Below are positions 8,277-17,439 of a stretch of 41,988 nucleotides of DNA, one piece after another. Positions within the stretch are counted from its first letter, which is position 1. Each line of letters opens with the position of its first letter. The stretch is from Deltaproteobacteria bacterium. Lineage in GTDB: Bacteria > Desulfobacterota > Desulfuromonadia > Desulfuromonadales > BM103. The notes under the pieces were generated by a model. That model had not been told where the DNA came from, did no database searches, and saw only the letters and a program-made list of their open reading frames with translations. Location: positions 1-41,988 of the forward strand of contig VAUL01000024.1 of the NCBI GenBank assembly GCA_005774545.1. The letters are read 5' to 3'. The position numbers and the translations under genes are program-made.

Positions 8277-9812
8277 TCATGACATGATCAGGGTTTTGCC
8301 GGTCATGGCCGCCGGCTGCGGCAGTCCCAGCAGCGCCAGGATGGTCGGCGCGATATCGGCCAGGATCCCGTCGCGCAGCCTGGCCTCCCTGCGCTGCGGG
8401 TCGACCAGGATCAGCGGCACCAGGTTGGCGGTGTGCGCGGTATGGGGCGAGCCGCTGCCGTCGCTCATCTGCTCGCAGTTGCCGTGGTCGGCGGTGATCA
8501 GCGCCGCGCCGCCGGCGGCGAGCAGGGCGTCGACCACCCGGCCGACGCAGCTGTCGACCGTCTCCATCGCTTCGATCGCCGCCGGCAGGATGCCGGTATG
8601 CCCGACCATGTCGGGGTTGGCGTAGTTCAGCACGATCAGGGCATAGTCGCCGCCCGCGATGCGCCGCACCACTTCATCGGTCACCTCGACCGCGCTCATT
8701 GCCGGTTTCAGGTCGTAGGTGGCGACGTCCTTGGGCGACGGGATCAGCACCCGGTCCTCGCCGGGCGCCGGGGTTTCCTCGCCGCCGTTGAAGAAGAAGG
8801 TGACGTGTGCGTACTTTTCGGTTTCGGCGATGCGCAGCTGCTTCAAGCCGGCCCGCGAGACCACCGTGCCGAGCAGGTCGGGGTAGCTTTCCGGCGGGAA
8901 GGCGACCGGCAGGGCGAAGGTCTCGTCGTATTCGGACATGCAGACGAAGCTGCTCAGCGCGGGGACGCGGGGGCGGGCAAAGCCGGCGAAGTCCGCCTGG
9001 GTGAAGGTGCGGGTCAGCTCCCGGGCGCGGTCGGCGCGGAAGTTGAAGAAGACGATGCCGTCGCCGTCACCGATGGTGCCGGGGACCCGGCCGGCGCTGA
9101 CGATGACCTTCGGCTTGACGAACTCGTCGGTTTCGCCGGCCGCGTAGGCGGCGGCAATCGCCGCCGCGCCGCTGTCGGCAGGGTCGCCCTCGCCCAGGAC
9201 CATGGCCCGCCAGGCCTGTTCGACGCGCTCCCAGCGGTTGTCGCGATCCATGGCGTAGTAGCGGCCGATGACCGTAGCGACCCGGCCGAGGCCGATGCGC
9301 GTCAGCTCCTGTTCCAGTTGGGCAAGATAGCCGGCGGCGCTTTTCGGCGGGGTGTCGCGCCCGTCGGTCAGGGCGTGGATGAAGACCTCGCCGAGCCCTT
9401 CGCGGCGGGCCATCTCGACCAGGGCGTAAAGATGGGTGAGGTGCGAGTGGACGCCGCCGTCGGAGAGCAGGCCGATCAGGTGCAGGCGCCCCCCCGCCGT
9501 CCGGGTCGCGGCCATCGCCGCGCGCAGCGCCGGGTTGGCGAAGAAGTCGCCGTCGGCGATGCTCTTGCTGATCCGGGTCAGGTCCTGGTAGATGATCCGG
9601 CCGGCACCGATGTTGAGGTGACCGACCTCGGAATTGCCCATCTGGCCGTCGGGGAGCCCGACGTTGAGCCCCGAGGCGTTCAGCCGGGCGGACGGCCAGG
9701 CTGCGGCCAGCGCGTCCAGGCGCGGGGTCCGCGCCTGGCAGACGGCGTTGGCGGTGCAATCGTCGCGGAGTCCCCAGCCATCGAGGATGATGAGAGCGAG
9801 TGGGCGTGTCAT
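8277..9812 (-). CDS. gpmI: 2,3-bisphosphoglycerate-independent phosphoglycerate mutase
   Basis: A 511-residue glycolytic/gluconeogenic enzyme that interconverts 3- and 2-phosphoglycerate with two Mn ions and a phosphoserine intermediate. The N-terminal metal ligand D11 (I-L-D-G-W-G) and the catalytic serine S61 (M-G-N-S-E-V-G-H) are present, as is the phosphatase-side metal motif D-H-G-N near the C-terminus. The length fits the family. An ACGGAG site precedes the ATG. The gene lies 28 bases after the DksA-like gene and 81 bases before comF, consistent with one transcript. Confidence 0.98.
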   Translation of the reverse strand: MTRPLALIILDGWGLRDDCTANAVCQARTPRLDALAAAWPSARLNASGLNVGLPDGQMGNSEVGHLNIGAGRIIYQDLTRISKSIADGDFFANPALRAAMAATRTAGGRLHLIGLLSDGGVHSHLTHLYALVEMARREGLGEVFIHALTDGRDTPPKSAAGYLAQLEQELTRIGLGRVATVIGRYYAMDRDNRWERVEQAWRAMVLGEGDPADSGAAAIAAAYAAGETDEFVKPKVIVSAGRVPGTIGDGDGIVFFNFRADRARELTRTFTQADFAGFARPRVPALSSFVCMSEYDETFALPVAFPPESYPDLLGTVVSRAGLKQLRIAETEKYAHVTFFFNGGEETPAPGEDRVLIPSPKDVATYDLKPAMSAVEVTDEVVRRIAGGDYALIVLNYANPDMVGHTGILPAAIEAMETVDSCVGRVVDALLAAGGAALITADHGNCEQMSDGSGSPHTAHTANLVPLILVDPQRREARLRDGILADIAPTILALLGLPQPAAMTGKTLIMS

Positions 9813-9840
9813 GCTCCGTACCGTTCTTTCTGCTCGCGGC

Positions 9841-10191
9841 CTACTTCTCCCCGAACTTCTCGATGTCGGTCTTGCAGTCGATGCAGTAGCGGGAGAAGGG
9901 GCGCACCTCCATCCGTCGCGGCGCGATCTCCTCCCCGCAGTTCATGCAGATGCCGTATTCCCCGGCGGCGATCCGCTCGAGGGCGGCGTCGATGTCGAGG
10001 ATCTGCCGGCGCTGGGCCTCGCTCAGGTTGAAGAGCACGTCGCGGCTGTAGGCGTTGGCCGACATGTCACCGATGTCGGGGACGCCGTCCTGGCCGAGTT
10101 CGCGGCAGGTCGCATACGATTCGCTGACCTCCCTGAGCAGGTCGGCGCGCATGCGCAGCAGCTGTTCCCTGACCTCCTTGAAATGTTCCAT
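9841..10191 (-). CDS. DksA/TraR-type zinc-finger protein, 116 aa
   Basis: A small DksA-like regulator. The N-terminal 75 residues are predicted coiled coil, followed by a four-Cys zinc finger (C82-x2-C85 and C103-x2-C106). At the coiled-coil tip, DksA uses a D-x-x-D-x-A signature; here D39-I-G-D42-M-S fits the two aspartates but has Ser instead of Ala. DksA proteins bind the RNA polymerase secondary channel and work with ppGpp. At 116 residues it is shorter than E. coli DksA (151). It sits between rlmH and gpmI in a growth-related operon. A GGAG site precedes the ATG. Confidence 0.88.
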   Translation of the reverse strand: MEHFKEVREQLLRMRADLLREVSESYATCRELGQDGVPDIGDMSANAYSRDVLFNLSEAQRRQILDIDAALERIAAGEYGICMNCGEEIAPRRMEVRPFSRYCIDCKTDIEKFGEK

Positions 10192-10219
10192 GATCCCGCC
10201 TTCTCCTTTGAATATCCCC

Positions 10220-10693
10220 TCAGCGATGATGGTAGGGTTCGCGGCGGATGATGGTGCATCCGCGGTAGAGCTGCTCGAGCAGCAGCAGCCGGACGATTTG
10301 GTGCGGCAGGGTCATCGGCGACAGGGAGAGCAGCAGGTCGGCGCGGCGGCGGACGTCGTCGCTCAGGCCGTGGGCCCCGCCGATCACCATGACCCACTCG
10401 GCGGTGCCGGTCACCATGTGCTTTTCCAACAGCCCGGCGAGCCCTTCCGAGGTCAGCCCCCGGCCGCGCTCGTCCAGGACGACGACGAACGCCCCGGCCG
10501 GGATGCGGGCCAGCAGCTGTTCCCCTTCGATGGCGATCGTCCGCGGCAGGTCGCCGCGGTGCGCGGCCTTCTGTTCGCGGAGTTCCTCGACAACCAGCGG
10601 CAGGTAGTGACGCAGCCGCTCCTGAAACAGGGCGCAGCCGTCGCGCAGATAAGGTTCGCTGAGCCGCCCGACGCAGAGCAGGCGGAGCTTCAC
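10220..10693 (-). CDS. rlmH: 23S rRNA (pseudouridine-1915-N3) methyltransferase RlmH
   Basis: A 157-residue SPOUT methyltransferase that uses SAM to methylate pseudouridine 1915 in helix 69 of assembled 70S ribosomes. The SAM-binding knot is seen as V-I-G-G-A-H-G-L followed by L-P-H-Q-I-V-R-L and E-Q-L-Y-R. The start codon is GTG and overlaps the rsfS stop by four bases (GTGA), so translation is probably coupled. The rsfS-rlmH pairing is widely conserved. Confidence 0.97.
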   Translation of the reverse strand: MKLRLLCVGRLSEPYLRDGCALFQERLRHYLPLVVEELREQKAAHRGDLPRTIAIEGEQLLARIPAGAFVVVLDERGRGLTSEGLAGLLEKHMVTGTAEWVMVIGGAHGLSDDVRRRADLLLSLSPMTLPHQIVRLLLLEQLYRGCTIIRREPYHHR

Positions 10694-11067
10694 CGCCCTG
10701 CCCGGGCCGCCTCAGCCAGTTCCGGCGGCAGCGGCACCTCGAGGGCGTCGCGCCACAAGCCGTCGAGGTCGTAAAACTGTCGGACCGGCTCCTGGAAGAC
10801 GTGCACCATGACGTCGCCGTAGTCGACCAGCACCCAGCGCCCCTCGTTCATCCCTTCGATCCCCAGGGGGCGGACGCCGTGGTCATGCTTCAGCCCCAGG
10901 TGCACCGATTCGGCGGCCGCCTGGACCTGGCGGTCGGAACTGCCCGACGCCAGCACGATGAAGTCGGTGAGCGAAGAGATCTTGCGCACGTCCAGGACGC
11001 GGACGTTGAAGGCCTTTTTTTCAAGAATCTGGGCGGCGCACAGCAGTGCGCGGTCGAGCGATTGCAA
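10690..11067 (-). CDS. rsfS: ribosomal silencing factor RsfS (Iojap family)
   Basis: RsfS binds ribosomal protein uL14 and blocks subunit joining when nutrients are low. The conserved core is present: V-L-D-V-R-K, then T-D-F-I-V-L-A-S-G-S-S-D-R-Q-V, and the W-V-L-V-D-Y-G-D-V-M-V-H-V-F segment. An in-frame ATG at 11136 would overlap the end of nadD by 50 bases and add 23 residues with no family counterpart. The TTG at 11067 has an AAAGGA site at good distance and gives a 125-residue protein of normal length starting L-Q-S-L-D-R, so I choose it. This leaves 19 bases after nadD. Confidence 0.92.
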   Translation of the reverse strand: MQSLDRALLCAAQILEKKAFNVRVLDVRKISSLTDFIVLASGSSDRQVQAAAESVHLGLKHDHGVRPLGIEGMNEGRWVLVDYGDVMVHVFQEPVRQFYDLDGLWRDALEVPLPPELAEAARAGR

Positions 11068-11086
11068 ACGGAATGTCCTTTCTCGG

Positions 11087-11740
11087 TCAGGCTGCCGAGC
11101 GGCGATAGAGACCGTGCGCGACGATGTAGTCGGCAACCGGCCGCGGAACCAGGTAGCGGATCGACGCTCCGGCCGCGACCTTGCCGCGGATCAGCGTCGA
11201 CGAGATGTCGAGGCGTGTTTCTTCCAGAAAAATCACGGTGTTTCCGCTGCGATGCCGCAATTTTTTCGGTTGCCCATCGTAGCAGAAGTCGCTTCTTGCC
11301 GCAACCGGCAGGGCCAGCAGCGGATCGGCGAGTTCGACGCCGGGGCGGGCGGTGACCACCAGGTGGGCCAGTTCGAACAACCGGGTGTAGTCCTTCCAGG
11401 AGGCGATGTCGCGGAACGAGTCGAGGCCGACGATGAAGTAGCGTTCGCCGTGCGGGTCGGCCGACCGCAGGAGTTCCAGGGTATCGACCGAGAAGCTCTT
11501 GCCGGCGCGCCGCGCTTCGAAGTCCGACACCCGGAACGCCGGGTTGTCGGCGATGGCCGCCGCGATCATCGCCAGGCGGTGGGCGAAGGAGACCGCCCCG
11601 GCCACGGGCTTGTGGGGCGGGGCCGCCGCCGGCATGAACACCACCTCGTCGAGCGCGCACGCCTCGCGCACCTCTTCGGCGATGCGCAGGTGCGCCAGGT
11701 GGATCGGGTTGAAGGTGCCGCCCAGAATGCCGGTTTTCAT
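11087..11740 (-). CDS. nadD: nicotinate-nucleotide adenylyltransferase
   Basis: A 217-residue enzyme that joins nicotinate mononucleotide and ATP to give deamido-NAD, the penultimate step of NAD synthesis. The nucleotidyltransferase signature G-G-T-F-N-P-I-H at 7-14 and the C-terminal I-S-S-T-L-I-R motif are both present. The ribosome site upstream of the ATG is weak. The gene follows a 148-bp spacer containing a repeat hairpin and then leads directly into rsfS. The nadD-rsfS-rlmH order is widespread in bacteria. Confidence 0.97.
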   Translation of the reverse strand: MKTGILGGTFNPIHLAHLRIAEEVREACALDEVVFMPAAAPPHKPVAGAVSFAHRLAMIAAAIADNPAFRVSDFEARRAGKSFSVDTLELLRSADPHGERYFIVGLDSFRDIASWKDYTRLFELAHLVVTARPGVELADPLLALPVAARSDFCYDGQPKKLRHRSGNTVIFLEETRLDISSTLIRGKVAAGASIRYLVPRPVADYIVAHGLYRRSAA

Positions 11741-11793
11741 AAGGGCAATGATTTAGGAGGCATCAAGGCAGCGATGAGCGATGAGAAACTAAC

Positions 11794-11888
11794 AGTGCTG
11801 GGTTCTGAGCGATGAGCGATGAGTAAAAACCTTGTGGCGTAGGTTTTGAGGTTGAATTTACTCATCGCTCGGCACTCATCGCTCAGCA

Positions 11889-11890
<2 letters not shown>
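11794..11890. repeat. imperfect inverted repeat between proA and nadD
   Basis: Nested arms are built from a GAGCGATGAG-type unit. The inner arms are a perfect 14-bp pair at 11814-11827 and 11857-11870. The outer arms 11805-11813 and 11878-11886 match across a 7-base insertion, and 11794-11800 pairs with 11884-11890. The right arm reaches the proA stop codon. The same unit recurs at 39779-39806 directly after the last cytochrome gene, so this looks like a genome-wide short intergenic repeat. It could fold as a transcript-end or mRNA-stabilising hairpin. Confidence 0.75.
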
Positions 11891-13145
<1,255 letters not shown>

Positions 13146-13180
13146 GATGAGTGCTCCTCGCTGCCGTGAAGCCCGGCGCG

Positions 13181-13375
13181 TCAGTCCTTGACGCGCTTGA
13201 CCGTCCCGTCGGCGATCATCGCCTGCAGCGCCGCCAGGAGTTCGCGCTCCTCGGCGTCGATGACGCCGTCGGCATTGGCCTGCTCGATGATCTGGTTGTA
13301 TTCGCTGGCCGTGATCCGCTCGTCCTGGATCGCCCGGTCGATCATCTCCCTGAGGGTGTGTCCCTGTCGCTGCAT
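13181..13375 (-). CDS. small acidic helical protein, 64 aa, unknown function
   Basis: A short gene between proB and proA with a strong AGGAG site six bases before its ATG. The protein is charged and helical, with no signal peptide or membrane segment. Its C-terminal half ([13 protein letters not shown]) resembles the acidic helix-loop-helix seen in TerB-like and EF-hand-like proteins, but the match is too short for a family call. Its placement inside the proline operon suggests co-expression rather than a role in proline synthesis. Confidence 0.7.
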   Translation of the reverse strand: MQRQGHTLREMIDRAIQDERITASEYNQIIEQANADGVIDAEERELLAALQAMIADGTVKRVKD

Positions 13376-13423
13376 GGCGTGCTCCTTGCTGATGCGTGGT
13401 GGATTCTGCCGGGCTGCCCCCGG

Positions 13424-14545
13424 TCAGGCACCGATGACCAGGTTGTCCCGGTGGATGACCTCGTCCCCGTACTTGTAGCCGAGGAGCGTTTCGATCTCCC
13501 TGGTCTTGCACCCCATGATGCGCTGCAGTTCCAGGGACGAATAGTTGGTTACCCCCTTGGCGAACTCCCTGCCGTCGAGGGTGCACAGGCGCACGGCGTC
13601 GCCGCGGTCGAACTCGCCGTCGAGGCTGCGGATCCCCGAGGGGAGCAGGCTCTTGCCGCCGTCGATGATCGCCGTGCGCGCGCCGTCGTCGAGGAGCAGC
13701 TTGCCGCGCGGCTTCTTGGTGAAGGCGATCCAGTGCTTGCGGGCGGCGATCGGGTCGCGCACCGGCAGGAAATAGGTGCCGAGCTCGTGGCCGTCGAAGA
13801 GGAAGCGCAGGTTCCCGGGGGTGCGGCCGTTGATGATCGCCGTTCCGGCGCCGAACAGGGTGGCGCGCTTGGCGGCCTTGATCTTGGTGGCCATGCCGCC
13901 GGTCCCCAGGGTGCCGCCGGTGTCGCCGGCCATGACCTCGATCTCCTCGCTGATCCGCTCCACTTCGGTGATCAGCCGGGCCTGCGGGTTATGGCGCGGG
14001 TCGCAGTCGTACAGCCCGTCGACATCGGAGAGGATCACCAGCAGCTGGGCCTCGACCAGGTTGGTGACCATCGCCGAGAGGTTGTCGTTGTCGCCGAAGC
14101 GGATCTCGTCGACCACCACCGTGTCGTTTTCGTTGATGATCGGCAGCACCCCGTGATCGAGCAGGGTCATCAGGGTGTTGCGGGCATTCAGGTAGCGGCG
14201 GCGGTTGGCCAGGTCGTCGCGGGTCAGCAGGACCTGGGCGACGGTGATCCCGTCCGGACGCAGGGCGTCCTTGTAGGCGCGCATCAGGCGGCTCTGGCCG
14301 ATGGCGGCGGCCGCCTGCTTGAGCGGGATCGTCTGCGGCCGGCCGGTGATGCCGAGATCCTTCTTGCCGGCGGCGACGGCCCCTGAGGAGACCAGGACGA
14401 TCTCGAAGCCGCGCCGGCGCAGGTCGACGATGTCCCGGCAGATCGATTCGATCCGGGCGTAATCAAGCCCGCTCTCGTCGGAGAGGACCCCGCTGCCGAT
14501 CTTGATCACCACGCGCCGGACATGGGCCAACAGGATGGTGCGCAT
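13424..14545 (-). CDS. proB: glutamate 5-kinase with C-terminal PUA domain
   Basis: A 373-residue enzyme that phosphorylates glutamate to glutamyl-5-phosphate, the first and feedback-controlled step of proline synthesis. The amino-acid kinase domain is seen in V-I-K-I-G-S-G-V-L near the N-terminus, the I-N-E-N-D-T-V substrate region and the G-T-G-G-M-A-T-K-I motif. A PUA domain occupies roughly residues 277-365, as in E. coli ProB. The ATG is preceded by GAGGGA. It lies 51 bases after obgE and heads the proline genes. Confidence 0.97.
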   Translation of the reverse strand: MRTILLAHVRRVVIKIGSGVLSDESGLDYARIESICRDIVDLRRRGFEIVLVSSGAVAAGKKDLGITGRPQTIPLKQAAAAIGQSRLMRAYKDALRPDGITVAQVLLTRDDLANRRRYLNARNTLMTLLDHGVLPIINENDTVVVDEIRFGDNDNLSAMVTNLVEAQLLVILSDVDGLYDCDPRHNPQARLITEVERISEEIEVMAGDTGGTLGTGGMATKIKAAKRATLFGAGTAIINGRTPGNLRFLFDGHELGTYFLPVRDPIAARKHWIAFTKKPRGKLLLDDGARTAIIDGGKSLLPSGIRSLDGEFDRGDAVRLCTLDGREFAKGVTNYSSLELQRIMGCKTREIETLLGYKYGDEVIHRDNLVIGA

Positions 14546-14596
14546 ATTCCCTCAATCGAATCCTGGTGTGGAACCTGTTGAAAACTCTCGAAAAGC

Positions 14597-15637
14597 TTAT
14601 GCGTCGCCGGGGGGGCTGTCAAGCGTTTCGACGGTCCTGAGACGGGTCAGCTCGCTGCCGACGAAATTCACCAGGTCGCCCGTCCCCTCGCCGGTCACCG
14701 CCGAGATGGCGAAGGTCGGATGCCCCAGGGCGGCGAACGCCGCGCGCATGGCCGGGAGCTGTTCGCGCACCTCGGTGATGTCGAGCTTGGTGAAGACCAC
14801 GATCATCGGCCGGGCGAGCAGTTCGGGGTTGTAGTGCTCGAGTTCCCGGTTGATGGCGCGGAAGTTCTCGACCGGATCGCCTTCCTGCAGCCCCGACAGG
14901 TCGACCAGGTGCAGGAACAGGTCGGTGCGCTCGATGTGGCGCAGGAAGCGGATGCCGAGCCCGTGCCCTTCGCTGGCGCCGGGGATCAGGCCGGGGATGT
15001 CGGCCATGACGAAGCTTTTGAAATCGCCGTAGCGCACCATGCCGAGGTTCGGGACCAGGGTGGTGAAGGGGTAGTCGGCGATCTTCGGGCGGGCGGCCGA
15101 CACGCTGGCGATCAGCGTCGACTTGCCGGCGTTGGGGAGCCCGACCAGGCCGACGTCGGCCAGCAGCTTCAGCTGCAGCCTGAGGTTGCGGCGCTCGCCG
15201 GGGAGCCCCGGCTGGGTGTGGCGCGGGGCGCGGTTGGTGGAGGTGACGAAGCGCGCGTTGCCGCGGCCGCCCATGCCGCCGCGCAACAGCACCAGCGGCT
15301 CGCCGGCCTCGGTCAGGTCGGCAAGCTGCTCGCCGGTGTCGTCATCGAAGATCAGCGTGCCGGGGGGGACGCGAATGGTCAGCGTCTCGCCGTTCTTGCC
15401 GTGCTTGTTCTGCCCCTTGCCGCCTTCGCCGTTGCCGGCGTTGTAGTGCACCTTGTAGCGCAGGTCGAGCAGGGTCCCCAGGCCGGGGTCGACGACGAAG
15501 CAGACGTCGCCGCCATCGCCGCCGTCGCCGCCGTTGGGGCCGCCCATGGGGATGAACTTCTCGCGGCGGAAGGAGAGGCACCCCTTGCCGCCGTCGCCGG
15601 CCTTGGCGCGGATCTTGACTTCATCGACGAATTTCAT
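14597..15637 (-). CDS. obgE: ribosome-associated GTPase Obg (CgtA)
   Basis: A 346-residue essential GTPase involved in large-subunit assembly and ppGpp-linked stress control. The glycine-rich Obg fold (residues 1-158, many G-G-D and G-G-x-G steps) precedes the G domain, whose P-loop G-L-P-N-A-G-K-S-T is at 166-174 and whose T-K-L-D specificity motif is near 265. The long C-terminal extension of some Obg proteins is absent. An AAGG site precedes the ATG. It follows rplU-rpmA in the classical order, but an intrinsic terminator lies between rpmA and obgE. Confidence 0.98.
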   Translation of the reverse strand: MKFVDEVKIRAKAGDGGKGCLSFRREKFIPMGGPNGGDGGDGGDVCFVVDPGLGTLLDLRYKVHYNAGNGEGGKGQNKHGKNGETLTIRVPPGTLIFDDDTGEQLADLTEAGEPLVLLRGGMGGRGNARFVTSTNRAPRHTQPGLPGERRNLRLQLKLLADVGLVGLPNAGKSTLIASVSAARPKIADYPFTTLVPNLGMVRYGDFKSFVMADIPGLIPGASEGHGLGIRFLRHIERTDLFLHLVDLSGLQEGDPVENFRAINRELEHYNPELLARPMIVVFTKLDITEVREQLPAMRAAFAALGHPTFAISAVTGEGTGDLVNFVGSELTRLRTVETLDSPPGDA

Positions 15638-15653
15638 CGTTGGCCTTCATGGT

Positions 15654-15686
15654 AAAAAAGCCCGAGGCTCGCAGTGAGCCCCGGGC
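15654..15686 (-). terminator. intrinsic terminator/attenuator between rpmA and obgE
   Basis: On the minus strand an 11-bp stem (GCCCGGGGCTC with GAGCCTCGGGC, one G-U pair) and a 5-base loop are followed directly by six T. The obgE start codon is only 16 bases further on. The structure should end most rplU-rpmA transcripts and leave obgE to read-through or a separate promoter. Confidence 0.88.
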
Positions 15687-15714
15687 CTTGGCAGCGTTAG
15701 CGGAAGGGTCCGGT

Positions 15715-15969
15715 TCAGGCAGCGTAAACGCTGACCTTCTTGCGATCCTTGCCGTGCCGCTCGAACTTCACCACCCCTTCGATCAGGGCGAACAGGGTGT
15801 AGTCGGTGCCGCAGCCGACGTTGTTGCCGGCGTGCACGGTGGTGCCGCGCTGGCGGACCAGGATCGAGCCGGCCGTCACCAACTGGCCGTCGAACCGTTT
15901 GACGCCGAGGCGCTTGCCGGCGCTGTCACGACCGTTGCGCGAACTGCCGACGCCTTTCTTGTGAGCCAT
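15715..15969 (-). CDS. rpmA: 50S ribosomal protein L27 (bL27)
   Basis: An 84-residue large-subunit protein whose N-terminus reaches the peptidyl-transferase centre. The start [16 protein letters not shown] is characteristic, with no N-terminal extension of the cleaved Firmicute type. It follows rplU by 11 bases and is itself followed by an intrinsic terminator. Confidence 0.99.
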   Translation of the reverse strand: MAHKKGVGSSRNGRDSAGKRLGVKRFDGQLVTAGSILVRQRGTTVHAGNNVGCGTDYTLFALIEGVVKFERHGKDRKKVSVYAA

Positions 15970-15980
15970 GACTTAACTCC

Positions 15981-16289
15981 TTATGCTTCGATCGCCGTGA
16001 TCTGCAGGCGGGTAATGGGCTGACGGTGGCCGTAAAGCTTGCGCTGAAACTTGCGGCGCTTGGATTTGAAGACCAGGATCTTCTTGTCTTTGTCCTGTTC
16101 GACGATCCGCGCCTTGACTTTCGCGCCCGGCAAGAGAGGTGTTCCGATTTTGACCTCTGCTCCGCCAACCATGAGGACTTCGGCCAGCTCGATGGTGTCG
16201 CCCACCGCGCCGTCCAGTTTTTCGACCTTGAGCAGGTCGCCTGCGGAAACTTTGTACTGCTTTCCTCCGGTTTTGATGACCGCGTACAT
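15981..16289 (-). CDS. rplU: 50S ribosomal protein L21 (bL21)
   Basis: A 102-residue large-subunit protein. The ATG at 16289 is chosen because it gives the universal start M-Y-A-V-I-K-T-G-G-K-Q-Y and has an AGGTGA site five bases upstream; an ATG at 16298 would add three residues. The C-terminus G-H-R-Q-P-I-T-R-L-Q-I is typical. It is the first gene of the minus-strand run and sits 60 bases from a near-consensus promoter. Confidence 0.98.
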   Translation of the reverse strand: MYAVIKTGGKQYKVSAGDLLKVEKLDGAVGDTIELAEVLMVGGAEVKIGTPLLPGAKVKARIVEQDKDKKILVFKSKRRKFQRKLYGHRQPITRLQITAIEA

Positions 16290-16348
16290 CCCGTTCACCT
16301 CGTTTCTCGCCCCGGTTTGGCGTCCTTGCGGAACCTTGGGGAATAACG

Positions 16349-16377
16349 CTTATACGCCGCTGACTTGAGGATGTCAA
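16349..16377 (-). promoter_or_regulatory. sigma-70 promoter for rplU-rpmA
   Basis: On the minus strand TTGACA (16377-16372) is a perfect -35 hexamer, followed by a 17-base spacer and TATAAG (16354-16349), a good -10. It lies about 60 bases upstream of the rplU start, as expected for a strong ribosomal-protein promoter. Confidence 0.85.
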
Positions 16378-16539
16378 GCGGAATCGTGTGCCGTTTTTGC
16401 CGCCTGGTCCGGGGCGGGAGGGGCGGCCTGCTGTGCCCATGTAGCGACAGCATCGTCAGGGCAGAGGTTAAGATCGTGTTGGCAGTTGGAAAATTAACGA
16501 CTTTTATTGATTTTAAATTAAGACGGATTCGCTTTTGTT

Positions 16540-16556
16540 TTGGCATCCGCCTTGCT
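16540..16556 (+). promoter_or_regulatory. candidate sigma-54 (RpoN) promoter
   Basis: TTGGCATCCGCCTTGCT matches the TTGGCAC-N5-TTGCW consensus with the required GG-N10-GC spacing (-24 GG at 16542-16543, -12 GC at 16554-16555). A start near 16567 would place the riboswitch in the 5' leader. An A/T-rich segment lies just upstream, where an IHF-bent region is often found. The nearest plus-strand targets are the winged-helix gene and the cytochromes. Confidence 0.55.
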
Positions 16557-16725
16557 TTGCTCGGCTGGAACGCTAAATAACCGGCGTCCGAAAAACCTGA
16601 GCAGACAAGTCGAGATTGGGTGAGGTTTGCATCGGGATCCCGGGGGGTGCCGCCGCTTTTTTTAATGAGGATGCGGCGTGTCTGGCCACGGAAAATCCGG
16701 TCCGGTTGTTTCGTTATTTTTTGTT

Positions 16726-16823
16726 CATGTGAGTCACGAACGGGCAAAGCCGGAGCAATCCGGTGACGCAAAGCTGCGGGTCCTGATCGTCAGGACAGCC
16801 GGGCCGCCGAAAGACCTAACATG
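16726..16823 (+). promoter_or_regulatory. GEMM-I riboswitch (c-di-GMP or cGAMP class)
   Basis: The core contains the hallmark strings ACGGGCAAAGCC, GACGCAAAG and AGCCGGGCCGCC in the right order. The P1b arm is CCGGA-GCAA-TCCGG, capped by a GNRA tetraloop; the second arm is TCCTGA-TCG-TCAGGA. An outer helix closes it with CATGT (16726-16730) against ACATG (16819-16823), plus GTC/GAC just inside. This matches the known GEMM-I architecture, in which a tetraloop docks on the neighbouring arm. The base that corresponds to position 20 appears to be G, which favours c-di-GMP over cGAMP, but the alignment there has a one-base shift, so the ligand is uncertain. The likely controlled genes are the winged-helix regulator and possibly the cytochromes behind it. 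Confidence 0.85.
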
Positions 16824-17007
16824 TTGAATTGAAAGTCATTTCAACAGGGGTTGTTCGCGCGGGTGCGGCCTGTGCGACGGCCCTTTCGTGCTTTTGGCGA
16901 TATGGCGGCGCGTGCCGTCATATCGCGCGTCCGATCCTGCTTCGAGGGAATTGGGACCGGGCGCGGCCCGGATGTCGAGAACGAGAGCACGAGGAATTTT
17001 TTTGAAC

Positions 17008-17439
17008 ATGATGCGAGAAGTGACGTTGATGTTTGCCTCCGTCGAGTTGTTCCGCAAGCGGATCAACAAGGATATGCCGATTCAGCACGTGGCCCTGCTG
17101 CTGGCCGTGGCGGAGAACCCGGGGATCACCATGACGGAGCTGATGAGGATTCTTGGCATGCCGCAGGGGACGCTGAGCCGCAACGTGCGGATTCTCAGCC
17201 GCTACGTGGAGCGCAAGAAAGGAACTGCGGTCCTGCGGGGCTACGACCTGCTGCGGACCGAGCCCGACCGCTACGGCCGCCGCGGCCTTGCCGTCTACCT
17301 GACCGAGGACGGCGCGGAACTGGTCAGGGAGCTGGCGATGACGCTGCGCGGCCGTCAGGACCATTTTGCCCCGGCTGACCGGCACGTGCCGTTCGATTGT
17401 GCGCGGCCGGCGGTCGGCGAGATGGTGGCCGCACAGTAG
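17008..17439 (+). CDS. winged-helix (MarR-like) DNA-binding regulator, 143 aa
   Basis: A small transcription-factor-like protein. The helix-turn-helix is at about 39-66 (G-I-T-M-T-E-L, then G-M-P-Q-G-T-L-S-R-N-V-R-I-L), and a basic wing with a conserved-looking D-R-Y-G-R-R-G-L and L-T-E-D-G follows at about 85-103. The pattern matches MarR-type winged-helix proteins. The ligand is unknown and no Cys pair for redox sensing is visible. The ATG at 17008 is used; 17011 and the ATG at 17029 are alternatives, and the GAGG upstream is rather distant. It lies downstream of the riboswitch and 154 bases before the first giant cytochrome gene with no terminator seen between, so it probably regulates or is co-regulated with that cluster. 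Confidence 0.82.
   Translation: MMREVTLMFASVELFRKRINKDMPIQHVALLLAVAENPGITMTELMRILGMPQGTLSRNVRILSRYVERKKGTAVLRGYDLLRTEPDRYGRRGLAVYLTEDGAELVRELAMTLRGRQDHFAPADRHVPFDCARPAVGEMVAAQ

Larger units (their letters stand above)
16378..17007. other. intergenic regulatory region upstream of the cytochrome cluster
   Basis: This 630-bp stretch separates the ribosomal-protein promoter from the winged-helix gene. No convincing protein gene is seen. From left to right it holds an A/T-rich patch at about 16490-16525 that stands out against the GC-rich background and might bind IHF or carry an UP element, a candidate sigma-54 promoter at 16540-16556, a GEMM riboswitch at 16726-16823 and a 6-bp hairpin at 16829-16844. 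No clear intrinsic terminator could be found between the riboswitch and the gene. Confidence 0.6.

Noticed and set aside
8433-10031. A plus-strand frame of 532 codons opposite gpmI and the DksA-like gene
   Set aside because: It crosses two real minus-strand genes and is rich in Asp/Gly/Val/Arg; antisense artefact.
16640-16670. Possible terminator formed by GC-rich sequence followed by seven T
   Set aside because: The T run is real, but no matching left arm could be paired with the GCCGCCGC directly before it, so a terminator is not supported.
16378-16771. Short open frames in the regulatory region
   Set aside because: No ribosome site, no protein-like composition, and they overlap the sigma-54 element and the riboswitch leader.
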